This document shows, piece after piece, positions 48,891 through 58,894 of a DNA stretch of 64,000 nucleotides. The stretch covers positions 1-64,000 of the forward strand of contig NZ_AXAZ01000010.1 of assembly GCF_000473065.1 (NCBI RefSeq), in the 5' to 3' direction. The translations under genes and the position numbers were made by a program. A model generated the notes under the pieces. That model made no database searches. It was not told the DNA's origin and saw nothing but the letters and a program-made list of their open reading frames with translations. Position 1 is the first letter of the stretch, and each line of letters starts with the position of its first letter. This stretch comes from Bradyrhizobium sp. WSM1743. Lineage in GTDB: Bacteria; Pseudomonadota; Alphaproteobacteria; Rhizobiales; Xanthobacteraceae.

Positions 48891-51569
48891 TTACAGGGAG
48901 CGCTGGATCGTCTCCACGCGATAACACTCGATCACGTCACCAGCACGCATGTCGTGATAGTTCTCGAAGGCCATACCGCATTCCTGGCCGGACTGGACTT
49001 CCTTCACTTCGTCCTTGAAGCGCTTCAGCGTCGACAGCTTGCCTTCGTGCACGACGACGTTGTCGCGGATCAGGCGCACATTGGCGCCGCGTTCCACGGT
49101 GCCGTCGGTGACGCGGCAGCCGGCGACCTTGCCGACCTTGGAGATGTTGAAGATCTCCAGGATCTCGGCATTGCCCAGCATGGTCTCGCGCAAGGTCGGC
49201 GCGAGCAGGCCGCTCATCGCCTTCTTCACGTCGTCCACGAGGTCGTAGATGATGTTGTAGTAGCGGATCTCGATGCCGTTGCGCTTGGCGGCCGCAGCGG
49301 CTTCCTTGTTGGCACGAACCGAGAAGCCGATGATCGCGGCGTTGAAGCCTTCGGCCAGCGTCACGTCGGATTCCGAGATACCGCCGACGCCGGCATGCAG
49401 GATGCGGGCGGCGACTTCGTCGGTACCGAGCTTCTCCAGCGAGCCGAGGATGGCTTCCAGCGAGCCCTGCACGTCGGCCTTGACGATCAGCGGGAATTCC
49501 TTGCGGCCCGCCGTCTTCAATTGCGACATCATCTGCTCGAGCGAGCCGCGCATGCCGGAGATCGAGGCTGCCGCGTTCTCGCGCTTCTGGTGCGCACGGT
49601 AGCTCGTGACCTGGCGGGCGCGGGCTTCGTTCTCGACCACCGCGAGACGATCGCCGGCCTCCGGCGGACCGTTGAAGCCGAGCACTTCGACCGGCACCGA
49701 AGGACCGGCCTCCTGCACCGTCTCGCCCTGATCGGAGATCAGCGCGCGGACACGGCCCATCTCGGCGCCGGCGACGATGATGTCGCCGACACGGAGCGTG
49801 CCGCGCTGCACCAGCACGGTCGCGACCGGACCACGGCCGCGATCGAGCTTGGCCTCGATCACGGTGCCTTCGGCCGGACGCTGCGAATTGGTCTTCAGGT
49901 CGAGGATTTCGGCCTGCAGCGCGATCATCTCGAGCAGCTTGTCGAGATTGGTCTTGTTCTTGGCGGACACCTCGACGTCGACGACCTCGCCGCCGAAGGA
50001 CTCCACCTGCACCTCGTGCTGGAGCAGCTCGGTGCGCACGCGCTCGGGCTTGGCGTCGGGCTTGTCGATCTTGTTGATGGCAACGATGATCGGCACCCGC
50101 GCCGCCTTGGCGTGGTTGATGGCTTCGACGGTCTGCGGCATCACGCCGTCATCGGCCGCGACCACCAGCACGACGATGTCGGTGACCTTGGCGCCGCGGG
50201 CGCGCATCGCGGTGAACGCGGCGTGGCCGGGCGTGTCGATGAAGGTGATCTTCTTGCCGCTTTCGGGCGACACCACCTGATAGGCGCCGATGTGCTGGGT
50301 GATGCCGCCGGCCTCGCCGGAGACGACGTTGGCGTGGCGGAGCGCATCGAGCAGCGACGTCTTGCCGTGGTCGACGTGACCCATCACGGTCACGACCGGC
50401 GAGCGCGTCTCGGTGTCGGTGGAATCGTCGACGGTGTCGAACAGGCCTTCCTCGACGTCCGATGCGGCAACACGCTTGACGGTGTGGCCCAGTTCTTCGG
50501 CGATCAGCTGCGCAGTGTCGGCGTCGATCACGTCGGTGATCTTGTGCATCGCGCCCTGCTTCATCAGCATGCGGATGACGTCGACCGCGCGCTCGGACAT
50601 GCGGTTGGCGAGTTCCTGGATGGTGATCGCTTCCGGGATAGTCACCTCGCGGACCAGCTTTTCCTTCGGCTCGTTCGAAGCGTGGCCCTTCAGGCGCTGG
50701 GTGCGGCGGCGGAACGAGGCGATCGAGCGCTCGCGCACGTCGTCGGCATTGAGCGCGGTGACGACGGTGAGGCGGCCGCGTTCCTTCTGCGGGCCAGGCT
50801 TGTGTGTGGTCTTCGGGGCTGCCGCGGGACGCATCGCGCCGCCGGGGCCGCGACGAATCTGGCGCGGCGCCTCGTCGTCATCAGGCTCGGCCGCGACAGC
50901 GGGGCCGCGACCGGGGCCAGCGGGACGCTGCGCGGTCGTCGTTGCAGGCCGCGCGGGCGTTGTTCCCGGGCGTGCCGTCGTGGTGCCGGGCCGCGGCGCA
51001 GGAGCGGTCGATGCCGCGGCTGCGGGACGCGCGGCGGCCGGCTGCTCGCCTTCCCCAAAACGCTTCTTGGCCTCGGTCTCGGCCTTCCGCTTGGCTTCGT
51101 CCTCATGGCGATGGCGCTCTTCCTCGGCCTTGCGACGGGCTTCGGCGGCTTCGCGCTCGGCGCGTTCGGCGGCCTCGCGGACAGCGCGGCGCTGAGCCTC
51201 TTCCTCGGCCTGGCGGCGTTCCTCGACTTCGCGCAGCTTGGCATCGGCCAGCGCGCTGGCGCGGGCCGAACGCTCGTCCTCGGTCAGGGTGCGCAGCACC
51301 ACGCCGGAACCGGCGTTGCGAGGCGGGGGCGGAGCCGGACGCGACGGCGCGGCGGGGGCGGCCGGAGCCGGCTTTGCAGTCACCTCGGGCGCGTGCGGCT
51401 CGGGCCCGTCGCCAATGCGGCGCTTGCCGCGCTTCTCGACCACGACCTGCTTGCTGCGGCCATGGCTGAAGCTCTGGCGCACGGTCCCCGTTTCGACGCG
51501 CGGCTTGAGCGATAGCGTCTTGCTCGGAACGCTCAGCTTCTTGTCGCCAGGGGTCTTGGTATCAACCAT
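48891..51569 (-). CDS. infB: Translation initiation factor IF-2
   Basis: A GTPase that delivers initiator tRNA to the 30S subunit. The 892-residue product has a long N-terminal region rich in Ala, Pro, Arg and Glu (about 60-260, including a charged coiled-coil stretch at 97-175). The IF2_N region ([22 protein letters not shown]) follows, then the G domain with G1 GHVDHGKT at 397-404, G3 DTPGHAAF and G4 NKIDKP, and domains II to IV. It is co-oriented with ylxR upstream and rbfA downstream. Confidence 0.97.
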   Translation of the reverse strand: MVDTKTPGDKKLSVPSKTLSLKPRVETGTVRQSFSHGRSKQVVVEKRGKRRIGDGPEPHAPEVTAKPAPAAPAAPSRPAPPPPRNAGSGVVLRTLTEDERSARASALADAKLREVEERRQAEEEAQRRAVREAAERAEREAAEARRKAEEERHRHEDEAKRKAETEAKKRFGEGEQPAAARPAAAASTAPAPRPGTTTARPGTTPARPATTTAQRPAGPGRGPAVAAEPDDDEAPRQIRRGPGGAMRPAAAPKTTHKPGPQKERGRLTVVTALNADDVRERSIASFRRRTQRLKGHASNEPKEKLVREVTIPEAITIQELANRMSERAVDVIRMLMKQGAMHKITDVIDADTAQLIAEELGHTVKRVAASDVEEGLFDTVDDSTDTETRSPVVTVMGHVDHGKTSLLDALRHANVVSGEAGGITQHIGAYQVVSPESGKKITFIDTPGHAAFTAMRARGAKVTDIVVLVVAADDGVMPQTVEAINHAKAARVPIIVAINKIDKPDAKPERVRTELLQHEVQVESFGGEVVDVEVSAKNKTNLDKLLEMIALQAEILDLKTNSQRPAEGTVIEAKLDRGRGPVATVLVQRGTLRVGDIIVAGAEMGRVRALISDQGETVQEAGPSVPVEVLGFNGPPEAGDRLAVVENEARARQVTSYRAHQKRENAAASISGMRGSLEQMMSQLKTAGRKEFPLIVKADVQGSLEAILGSLEKLGTDEVAARILHAGVGGISESDVTLAEGFNAAIIGFSVRANKEAAAAAKRNGIEIRYYNIIYDLVDDVKKAMSGLLAPTLRETMLGNAEILEIFNISKVGKVAGCRVTDGTVERGANVRLIRDNVVVHEGKLSTLKRFKDEVKEVQSGQECGMAFENYHDMRAGDVIECYRVETIQRSL

Positions 51570-51639
51570 TCAGCAGTCCTAATCCTGATTTATCAGTGTT
51601 GTGCGTTGCCGCACCGTCCAATTGGGTTGTCGTTGTCTC

Positions 51640-52323
51640 TCAGAGATCCTGGCCGGGCTTTTCGGCAGTCTTGTCATCGTCCGCCATCCGGTATCGGACC
51701 AGCATCTGGCTACGTGACAGGAATGACTTGCTCGCCGGGCCCGCGAGCAGGGCAGCATGTATCACATTTGACCGGGTCAGTGCCAAATCCAATTCTATCG
51801 ATTTCAGTGCGGTGACGACGGGAATCTGCGGCTTGGCGCCGCGATTTCCTGCATTTTGACGCGCAAGCATGTCCAATTTGCGGATTCCGTCCGCGGCCCC
51901 GTCGCTGGCATGGATCAGGACCTCGACCGTGCCTTCCCGAAGGGCGCTCTCGACCTTGCCGAAGCCGGCCACGACCTGGCCCGCCTTGGCGGCGATCCCA
52001 AGGGCTTCCGTCACGCTCCGAACCAGGAGCGCCTCGATGTCAGTGGGAAGCGTCTGAGGGACGCGCAGGTCGCGCTTGAAGGCCTTGCTGAATTGGTGAC
52101 GCCGCACGGCTTCCGCAACCACCTTGCGCGAGGCGGTGGTCCACATTCCGCGTCCCGGCAGCTTGCGCTTGAGATCGGGAACTATGTGCCCGTCCGGCGA
52201 GACGACGAAGCGGATCAGCTCGTCGATCGGCCGGACCTCGCGGCTGACCGCGCACATGCGCATGGTCGCGGACCTCTTGGTCCACGGCCCATGGTCGAGT
52301 TCGCTGTCAGTGCTGGCGAGCAT
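51640..52323 (-). CDS. YlxR-type RNA-binding protein (DUF448) with L7Ae-like C-terminal domain
   Basis: A 227-residue protein found between nusA and infB in alphaproteobacteria. The N-terminal DUF448/YlxR part has MRMCAVSREVRPIDELIRFV and KLPGRGMWTTASRKVV, with the GRG loop that binds RNA. The C-terminal part (from about residue 100, LVRSVTEALGIAAKAGQVVAGFGKVESAL) resembles an L7Ae-type RNA-binding fold. It is probably a nucleic-acid-binding factor of the translation/transcription module; its exact role is unknown. AGGAGG lies upstream of the ATG. Confidence 0.87.
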   Translation of the reverse strand: MLASTDSELDHGPWTKRSATMRMCAVSREVRPIDELIRFVVSPDGHIVPDLKRKLPGRGMWTTASRKVVAEAVRRHQFSKAFKRDLRVPQTLPTDIEALLVRSVTEALGIAAKAGQVVAGFGKVESALREGTVEVLIHASDGAADGIRKLDMLARQNAGNRGAKPQIPVVTALKSIELDLALTRSNVIHAALLAGPASKSFLSRSQMLVRYRMADDDKTAEKPGQDL

Positions 52324-52400
52324 CCGGGCGACATCCTCCTTCGCCTTCTAAGTCGCGTGTTCTCTAAGCAAAACCGGTCTCCACTTTTGCTGAACGCGCC

Positions 52401-54011
52401 TTAAGCCGGCTGGTCTTCGGTCGCCTCGGCCTCTTCGGCAGGCTTGGCGAGATCGGCCTCGGTGATCCAGCCGGCCTTGACGCGGGCCTGCATGATCATC
52501 GCTTCGGCGTCGTCACGGGAGATGTCGATGCCGTCGAGCGCACCGGCGTGCTTGGTCGGCTCGCTGCCTTCCTTGCGCTCGGTCCAGCCGACCAGATCGT
52601 CGGTGGCGCAGCCGGCGAGGTCGTCGACGGTCTTGATGTCGTTCTCGCCGAACTTCACCAGCATCTTCGAGGTCACGCCGGGCACGTCCTTGAGCGCGTC
52701 CTCGACGCCGAGCTCCTTGCGCCTGACCTCGAGCTCGGCTTCCTGCTGCTCGAGATATTCGCGCGCGCGGTTCTGCAGCTCCTGCGCGGTCTCCTCGTCG
52801 AAACCCTCGATGCCGGCGAGTTCCTTGACGTCCACCATCGCGAGTTCCTCGACCGAGGTGAAGCCTTCGGACGCCAAGAGCTGGCCGACCACTTCGTCGA
52901 CGTTGAGCGATTCCATGAAGACGCGGGTCGAGTTCTCGAAGTCGGCCTGGCGGCGCTCCGATTCCTCCTGCTCGGTCAGGATGTCGATGTCCCAGCCGGT
53001 GAGCTGCGAGGCCAGACGCACATTCTGGCCGCGGCGGCCGATCGCCAGCGAGAGCTGGTTGTTGGTGTCGGGCACCACGACCTCGATGCGCTCGCGGTCC
53101 TCGTCGATGACGACCTTAGAGACTTCCGCCGGCGCCAGCGCGTTGACCACGAAGGTCGCGATGTCGGGCGACCAGGGAATGATGTCGATCTTCTCGCCCT
53201 GCAGCTCGTTCACCACGGCCTGCACGCGCGAGCCGCGCATGCCGACGCAGGCGCCGACCGGATCGACCGAGGAATCGCGGGAAATCACGCCGATCTTCGC
53301 ACGCGAGCCCGGATCGCGGGCCACCGCCTTGATCTCGACGATGCCGTCATAGATCTCCGGCACTTCCTGCGCGAACAGCTTCGCCATGAACTGCGGATGG
53401 GTGCGGGAGAGGAAGATCTGCGGGCCGCGCGTCTCGCGGCGGACGTCGAAGATGTAGGCGCGGACGCGGTCGCCGTTGCGGAACACTTCGCGCGGCAGCA
53501 TCTCGTCGCGGCGGATGATGGCTTCGCCACGGCCGAGATCGACGATCACGCTGCCATATTCGACGCGCTTGACGACGCCGTTGACGATATCACCGATGCG
53601 GTCCTTGAATTCCTGATACTGCCGGTCGCGCTCGGCTTCGCGCACCTTCTGCACGATCACCTGCTTGGCTGATTGCGCGGCGATGCGGCCATATTCCAGC
53701 GGCGGCAGGGTGTCGGCGATGGTGTCGCCGACCTGGGCGCCGGGATTGGCGCGCTGCGCGTCGACCAGCGAGATCTGGTTGGAGTGGTTCTCGACCTTGT
53801 CGACGACCAGCATGTGGCGCGACAGCCGCAGCTCGCCTTTCTTCGGGTCGATCTCGGCATGAACGTCAGTCTCGCTGCCGTAACGAGCCCTGGCGGCCTT
53901 GGCGATGGCGTCCTCCATCGCCGCGATGACGATGCCGCGGTCGATCGATTTCTCGCGTGCGACGGCGTCCGCGATCTGAAGCAATTCAAGTCGGTTGGCG
54001 CTGACTGCCAT
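52401..54011 (-). CDS. nusA: Transcription termination/antitermination factor NusA
   Basis: Binds RNA polymerase and nascent RNA, controlling pausing, termination and antitermination. The 536-residue product has the N-terminal polymerase-binding domain, an S1 domain ([27 protein letters not shown], about 135-200), two KH domains ([42 protein letters not shown]) and a C-terminal HhH-like repeat part ([35 protein letters not shown]). It lies two bases after rimP. GGAG precedes the ATG. Confidence 0.97.
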   Translation of the reverse strand: MAVSANRLELLQIADAVAREKSIDRGIVIAAMEDAIAKAARARYGSETDVHAEIDPKKGELRLSRHMLVVDKVENHSNQISLVDAQRANPGAQVGDTIADTLPPLEYGRIAAQSAKQVIVQKVREAERDRQYQEFKDRIGDIVNGVVKRVEYGSVIVDLGRGEAIIRRDEMLPREVFRNGDRVRAYIFDVRRETRGPQIFLSRTHPQFMAKLFAQEVPEIYDGIVEIKAVARDPGSRAKIGVISRDSSVDPVGACVGMRGSRVQAVVNELQGEKIDIIPWSPDIATFVVNALAPAEVSKVVIDEDRERIEVVVPDTNNQLSLAIGRRGQNVRLASQLTGWDIDILTEQEESERRQADFENSTRVFMESLNVDEVVGQLLASEGFTSVEELAMVDVKELAGIEGFDEETAQELQNRAREYLEQQEAELEVRRKELGVEDALKDVPGVTSKMLVKFGENDIKTVDDLAGCATDDLVGWTERKEGSEPTKHAGALDGIDISRDDAEAMIMQARVKAGWITEADLAKPAEEAEATEDQPA

Positions 54012-54013
54012 GG

Positions 54014-54793
<780 letters not shown>

Positions 54794-54882
54794 TTAAGGC
54801 TTGGTTACGACGTCAAAGCCCGTTTCGGAACTTTCCCGACGGCGCGTCGGGCCACATCTCCCGCCAAGCCGCGTTCAGGTAA

Positions 54883-54913
54883 TAAAAAAGAGCGGGTCCT
54901 TGCGGGCCCACTC
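54883..54913 (-). terminator. Early terminator in the rimP leader (candidate attenuator)
   Basis: On the minus strand GAGTGGG pairs with CCCGCTC (one G-U), with CC/GG inside and a short GC loop, followed by TTTTTTATT. It lies 114 bases before the rimP ATG and about 30-60 bases after the predicted start of transcription. A conserved rimP leader attenuator has been described in bacteria as I recall; assignment to that family is by position and shape. NusA from this operon is a natural effector. Confidence 0.75.
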
Positions 54914-54950
54914 TCACTACGCGGATCGTATGAGAAGATGAATTAGCGCT

Positions 54951-54979
54951 GATATAGCGCTTTCCCTGCTCCCGGACAA
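54951..54979 (-). promoter_or_regulatory. Predicted sigma-70 promoter of the rimP-nusA-infB operon
   Basis: On the minus strand TTGTCC (54974-54979) and TATATC (54951-54956) are separated by 17 bp. The -10 lies in a small palindrome, AGCGCT-GATAT-AGCGCT on the plus strand (54945-54961). Transcription would begin near 54944. Confidence 0.65.
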
Positions 54980-55008
54980 GGCCCATTGCAGCGGGAACGG
55001 GCCTTTTT
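54978..55008 (+). terminator. Plus-strand terminator-like hairpin upstream of the DUF2336 gene
   Basis: AAGGCCC and GGGCCTT form a 7-bp stem with a 17-base loop followed by TTTTTG. No gene on the plus strand ends here, so either it ends an undetected short transcript or it is a chance structure. The rest of the 357-bp gap (54770-55126) holds only the rimP promoter and leader. Confidence 0.4.
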
Positions 55009-55126
55009 GCGCCGATCCGCGGACCCAGCGCAACGCTTCTTTCATCAAGCAGGCCTAGATTCCCGGATTGTGGGGCGGCTTGAACCGAGGGCGCACCCGC
55101 GGCGTGCCCCGTTCGAGTTGCGTTTC

Positions 55127-56209
55127 ATGACCGTTGCCACGTCGCTCATTCCTGGACTGGACGATATCGTCAAGCGCGGCGATCCGCGGCGACGCGGCGA
55201 GATCGCGCGGGCCATCGCCCAGTTGTTTTTCCAGGATGCGGAGAAGCTCCGCCCCGAGCTGATCGATCTCTTCGACAATCTCCTGATCGATCTCGTCCCA
55301 CATGCCGAGCTCGCCTCGCGTGTCGATCTGGCCGAGCGCTTCTCGCGCCTGAACAACGCGCCGCCGCACCTCGTCAATCAGCTCGCACGCGAAAACGAGA
55401 TCATGGTGGCCGGTCCCGTGCTGCGCCGCTCGCCCGTGCTCGACGACGCGGCGCTTGTCGAGATCGCGCGCTTGAAAGGCCAGGGCCATCTCCTGGCGAT
55501 GACGGAGCGCCCCGCTCTGTCTCCCGTCGTCACCGACGTGCTGGTCGAGCGCGGCGATCGCGACGTGGTGCGCCGCGCCGCAGCCAATGCCGGTGCGGTG
55601 TTCTCGCCGAGCAGCTATTCAGAGCTGATCAAACGCGCGGCGCAGGACGGCGTGCTGACGCTCAAGATCGGCCAGCGCAATGATCTCTCAGGCGAGCACC
55701 TGAAACAGCTGCTCGACGGGACGCTCGACGTCATCCGCCGCCGCCTCTCCACCGTGGTCAATCCCGCACGCCAGGTCGAGATCAAGCGCGCCATGGCGGC
55801 GATCGAGGAGGCCGCGCTGCCGCCGGGGCCGCGCCGCGATTACTCCGCGGCACAGCGCACCGTGCTGACGCTGCATCGCGAGGGCCATCTCGGCGAGAGC
55901 GCGCTGCTTGGTTTCGCCAAGGCGCACAAATACGAGGAAGCGATCGCCGCGCTCTCGGCGATGTCAGGTGTTCGCCTTCAGGTCCTCGACCGCCTGATAG
56001 CGGGCGATCGCTACGATCCGCTTCTGATCTTCGGCCGCGTGCTGAACCTGGGCTGGCCCACGGTGCGCGCGCTCATCCTGCTCTGGTACGGTCCGCACCG
56101 CACGCCGGCCGATGCCGACATCGAGGCCACGCGCCTGAACTTTACGCGCCTGATGCCGGCGACCGCCGAACGCGTCGTGAATTTCTGGCGCAACCGGCAG
56201 ACGATCTAA
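55127..56209 (+). CDS. DUF2336 domain protein
   Basis: A 360-residue, mostly alpha-helical cytoplasmic protein with HEAT-like repeats: RGEIARAIAQLFFQDAEKL, HAELASRVDLAERFSRL, LARENEIMVAGPVLRRSPVLDDAALVEIA, and ERGDRDVVRRAAANAGAVFS. This is the DUF2336 pattern, common and multi-copy in alphaproteobacteria, with no agreed function. ATG 55127 begins the conserved region; the longer frame from 54986 runs through the rimP promoter and is rejected. It is convergent with trmB. Confidence 0.83.
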   Translation: MTVATSLIPGLDDIVKRGDPRRRGEIARAIAQLFFQDAEKLRPELIDLFDNLLIDLVPHAELASRVDLAERFSRLNNAPPHLVNQLARENEIMVAGPVLRRSPVLDDAALVEIARLKGQGHLLAMTERPALSPVVTDVLVERGDRDVVRRAAANAGAVFSPSSYSELIKRAAQDGVLTLKIGQRNDLSGEHLKQLLDGTLDVIRRRLSTVVNPARQVEIKRAMAAIEEAALPPGPRRDYSAAQRTVLTLHREGHLGESALLGFAKAHKYEEAIAALSAMSGVRLQVLDRLIAGDRYDPLLIFGRVLNLGWPTVRALILLWYGPHRTPADADIEATRLNFTRLMPATAERVVNFWRNRQTI

Positions 56210-56223
56210 GATTGCTCTCCTCT

Positions 56224-56302
56224 GTCATTCCGGGGTGCGCGAAAGCGCGAACCCGGAATCTCGAGGTTCCGGGTTCGACGCTTCGCATCGCCCCGGAACG
56301 AC
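56224..56302. repeat. Palindromic repeat (CATTCCGGG family)
   Basis: Outer arms GTCATTCCGGGG and CCCCGGAACGAC and inner hairpins (GTGCGCGAAAGCGC; GAACCCGG / CCGGGTTC) make a nested structure between two convergent genes, ending two bases from the trmB stop. It is related to 34313-34414. Confidence 0.75.
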
Positions 56303-56304
56303 GG

Positions 56305-57015
56305 TTATTTCCGCCTGAACCGCAAGTAAGCCGCCTTGCGCCCTTCGCGCGCGGCCTTCCGGCCGTAGCGCGTCATGGTGTAGCCCGGCCATGGCTGCCG
56401 GAAATCGTCGGCGCGTTCGGCGAGCCAGGCGAAGTCCTGCGAGCGCGCGAGATGCGACAGCGTCCAGGCGACGTAATCGTCGATGTCGCAGACGAAACGG
56501 AATTCGCCGCCGCTCCTGAGCGCGCGCGCCATCGCGGCTATGGTCCGGTCCTGGACGAAGCGCCGTTTCCAGTGTCGCCGCTTCGGCCAGGGATCGGGAT
56601 GTATCAGGTCGATCCGCGACAGCGAAGCCTTCGGCAGCCAGGCCAGCAGCTCGGCGGCATCGCCCGCGAACAGGCGGATGTTGCCGATGTTGGCGGCCTC
56701 GATCTGCGCGAGGATCTTTGCCATGCCGTTGACATAGGGCTCGCAGCCGATGAAGCCGGTCGTGGGGAAATTCTTCGCTTCGGCCGCAAGATGCTCGCCG
56801 CCGCCGAAGCCGATCTCGAGCCTGACATCTTCGGCTGCAGGGTCGAAGATTTCGCGGGCGTCCGCCGGCGCCTTACCGTCGATGTCGAGCGCAAGATGCG
56901 GCAGCAGCTGCTCGATCAACCCGGCCTGGTGTTGCCTGAGCTTGTGACCCTTGCGGCGTCCGAAGAAGGCGCGCTCGCTGTCCTCGCGATCGGGGTCCGA
57001 TTTACGTTCGCTCAT
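56305..57015 (-). CDS. trmB: tRNA (guanine-46-N7)-methyltransferase
   Basis: Makes m7G46 in the variable loop of tRNAs. The 236-residue product has SAM motif I LEIGFGGGEHL, the signature HPDPWPKRRHWKRR and the C-terminal RKAAREGRKAAYLRFRR. The ATG overlaps the stop of the M20 peptidase by 4 bp. In many rhizobia trmB follows metK; here the M20 gene takes that place. Confidence 0.95.
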   Translation of the reverse strand: MSERKSDPDREDSERAFFGRRKGHKLRQHQAGLIEQLLPHLALDIDGKAPADAREIFDPAAEDVRLEIGFGGGEHLAAEAKNFPTTGFIGCEPYVNGMAKILAQIEAANIGNIRLFAGDAAELLAWLPKASLSRIDLIHPDPWPKRRHWKRRFVQDRTIAAMARALRSGGEFRFVCDIDDYVAWTLSHLARSQDFAWLAERADDFRQPWPGYTMTRYGRKAAREGRKAAYLRFRRK

Positions 57016-58139
57016 CGCAGCGTCTGATACAGGCGATGGAGCAGCCGCGCGCGCGGCGCGAGCGAGGAGACATAGAGCTGCTCATAATGGGTGTGTGCGC
57101 CCTTGCCGTCGACGCCGAGCCCGTCGAGCGTCGCGGTGTGCGCGGCGGTGAAATTGCCGTCCGAGCCGCCGCCGGTGTGGGTGTCGATCAGCTCGAAGCC
57201 GATCGCGCTGGCGAGCGTCTTCGCATGCTCGTACAGCGCGGCGCCTGCATTGCTCTTCTCGTATGGCGGTCGATTGAGCTCGCCGCTGACCGTGACGGTG
57301 ACGCCGTCGCTCTTCGACGTCAGCGCCAGGATCTTGCCGACGAGCTCGTCCGCGTCGTCGAGGCCCATTACGCGCAGATCGACTTCGGCATAGGCCTGTT
57401 CCGGAATGACGTTGGGCCGCGTGCCGCCGCGTACCACGCCGACATTGACGCTGACGCCGCGCTTCAGGTCGTTCATCGCTTCGAGCGTCTGAATGACGTT
57501 GGCGAGCTCGCGGATGGCACTGCGGCCGTCCTCGGGACGCGTGCCGGCATGTGCGGGCACGCCCTTGATGAATACCTCGAAGCGTCCGACGCCCTTGCGT
57601 GCGGTGACGATCTTACCGCCGTCACGCGCCGGCTCGGTCACCAGCACATATTTGGCCTTGCGTCCCTCCCGCTCGATCAGCGCGCGGGAGGTGGGGCTGC
57701 CGATCTCCTCGTCGGAGGTGAACAGATGCGTGATGCCGAGCGGCGAGCGATCGCCGGTGGCGCAGAGCGCGCGAAAGGCGTGATGGGCGATGTAAGCGCC
57801 GCCCTTCATGTCGTAGATGCCGGGACCGAACGCGACGTCGCCTTCGACCTTGAACGGCAGGCGCTCGATGAATCCGATGGGATGAACGGTATCGAGGTGG
57901 CTCAGCACCAGGATGCCTGGCCGATCCTGCCCCCAATTCGCGCGCGCCACGAGATGATCGCCGCAGCCATCCACGCCGGCGATGCGCTCAAGCGTGACAG
58001 GCAGGTCGCGATATTGCTCCGCGACTACGGAGACCAGCTTGTTGACCTGTTCAGGCGCTTCCGTCGGTGTCTCGATCTCCACCCAGCGGCGGATGCCATC
58101 GAGAATAGTTTGCGAATCGAACCAATTGGAGTCAGTCAT
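57012..58139 (-). CDS. M20-family metallopeptidase (glutamate carboxypeptidase-like)
   Basis: A dinuclear zinc hydrolase of 375 residues. The metal ligands are visible in LSHLDTVHP (His), YDMKGGAY (bridging Asp), SDEEIGS (catalytic Glu then metal Glu), TEPARDGG and the C-terminal GKGAHTHYEQLY (His). The dimerisation domain (VFIKGVPAHAGTRPEDGRSAI) lies in the middle. The CPG2-like pattern points to hydrolysis of N-acyl amino acids or small peptides; the substrate is not known. ATG 58139 (MTDSNWFDSQTILDG) is preferred over 58169. Translation is coupled to trmB by a 4-bp overlap. Confidence 0.87.
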   Translation of the reverse strand: MTDSNWFDSQTILDGIRRWVEIETPTEAPEQVNKLVSVVAEQYRDLPVTLERIAGVDGCGDHLVARANWGQDRPGILVLSHLDTVHPIGFIERLPFKVEGDVAFGPGIYDMKGGAYIAHHAFRALCATGDRSPLGITHLFTSDEEIGSPTSRALIEREGRKAKYVLVTEPARDGGKIVTARKGVGRFEVFIKGVPAHAGTRPEDGRSAIRELANVIQTLEAMNDLKRGVSVNVGVVRGGTRPNVIPEQAYAEVDLRVMGLDDADELVGKILALTSKSDGVTVTVSGELNRPPYEKSNAGAALYEHAKTLASAIGFELIDTHTGGGSDGNFTAAHTATLDGLGVDGKGAHTHYEQLYVSSLAPRARLLHRLYQTLR

Positions 58140-58255
58140 GGACGTATCTGTGCCTTTGAATCGCATCATCGAAGCGGACGCGCATCAAAGCGCGGTCATA
58201 AATGACGACATAGGCCAGATTTGACGCAGTCTCAAATCGCCATGGAGATGGCGCT

Positions 58256-58669
58256 TCAGCGCTTGTCGGGGCCTTCGCGGGCCGCAATCTGCTCGACGAG
58301 ATCGACGATCGAACGGCGCATCTTCGAATCGGTGATTCGCGTGAAGGCCTTGGTCAAGGCGAGCCCTTCGGAGGTCGCGAGAAAATCCGAGACGTAAGAG
58401 GGCGAGGCGCCTTCGCTGAAGCCTTCCGGTCCCGGCACGCCGCTCGGACCGCCCTCGAACAGGAATGAGACCGGCACCTGCAGAATCTCGGCGATCTGCT
58501 GGATGCGGCTCGCGCCGACCCGGTTGGTGCCCTTCTCGTATTTCTGGATCTGCTGGAAAGTCAGGCCCAAAGCTTCACCGAGCTTTTCCTGGCTCATGCC
58601 CAACATGATGCGGCGCATGCGCACGCGACTGCCGACATATTTGTCAACAGGGTTGGGCGCTTTCGACAT
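58256..58669 (-). CDS. praR: XRE-family regulator, PraR/PhrR-like
   Basis: A 137-residue regulator with an N-terminal XRE-type HTH (VGSRVRMRRIMLGMSQEKLGEALGLTFQQIQKYEKGTNRVGASRI). The C-terminal half (YVSDFLATSEGLALTKAFTRITDSKMRRSIVDLVEQIA) is conserved in rhizobial PraR/PhrR proteins. Position directly downstream of lnt supports this, since Sinorhizobium phrR lies next to actA (lnt). PraR homologues control surface attachment and quorum-sensing genes. ATG 58669 with GGAGGG upstream is used. The 226-bp gap to lnt may hold its own promoter. Confidence 0.75.
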   Translation of the reverse strand: MSKAPNPVDKYVGSRVRMRRIMLGMSQEKLGEALGLTFQQIQKYEKGTNRVGASRIQQIAEILQVPVSFLFEGGPSGVPGPEGFSEGASPSYVSDFLATSEGLALTKAFTRITDSKMRRSIVDLVEQIAAREGPDKR

Positions 58670-58894
58670 TTCCTCAGCCCTCCAAACATCACCTTCGGCG
58701 CAATCATCAGGCATGCCTCGGGTGCAAACGCGTCAAAATCGAACCCTGTTATTGGGAAACATTGCGGAGAAATTTAGCAACGCACCGCTGTCTTTCGCAG
58801 CCGGTGCAGAATGGGGAGCCCGCCTGCAGTCTGTCAACTGTGGGACTACGGTTGTCAAAGGATTCTGGCCGCTTCGGCGGCGGCGCGATCAGGG

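Noticed and set aside
48885-51515. 876-residue open frame antisense to infB
   Set aside because: It mirrors the GC-rich, Ala/Arg-rich infB gene and has no recognisable domain; IF-2 on the other strand is certain.
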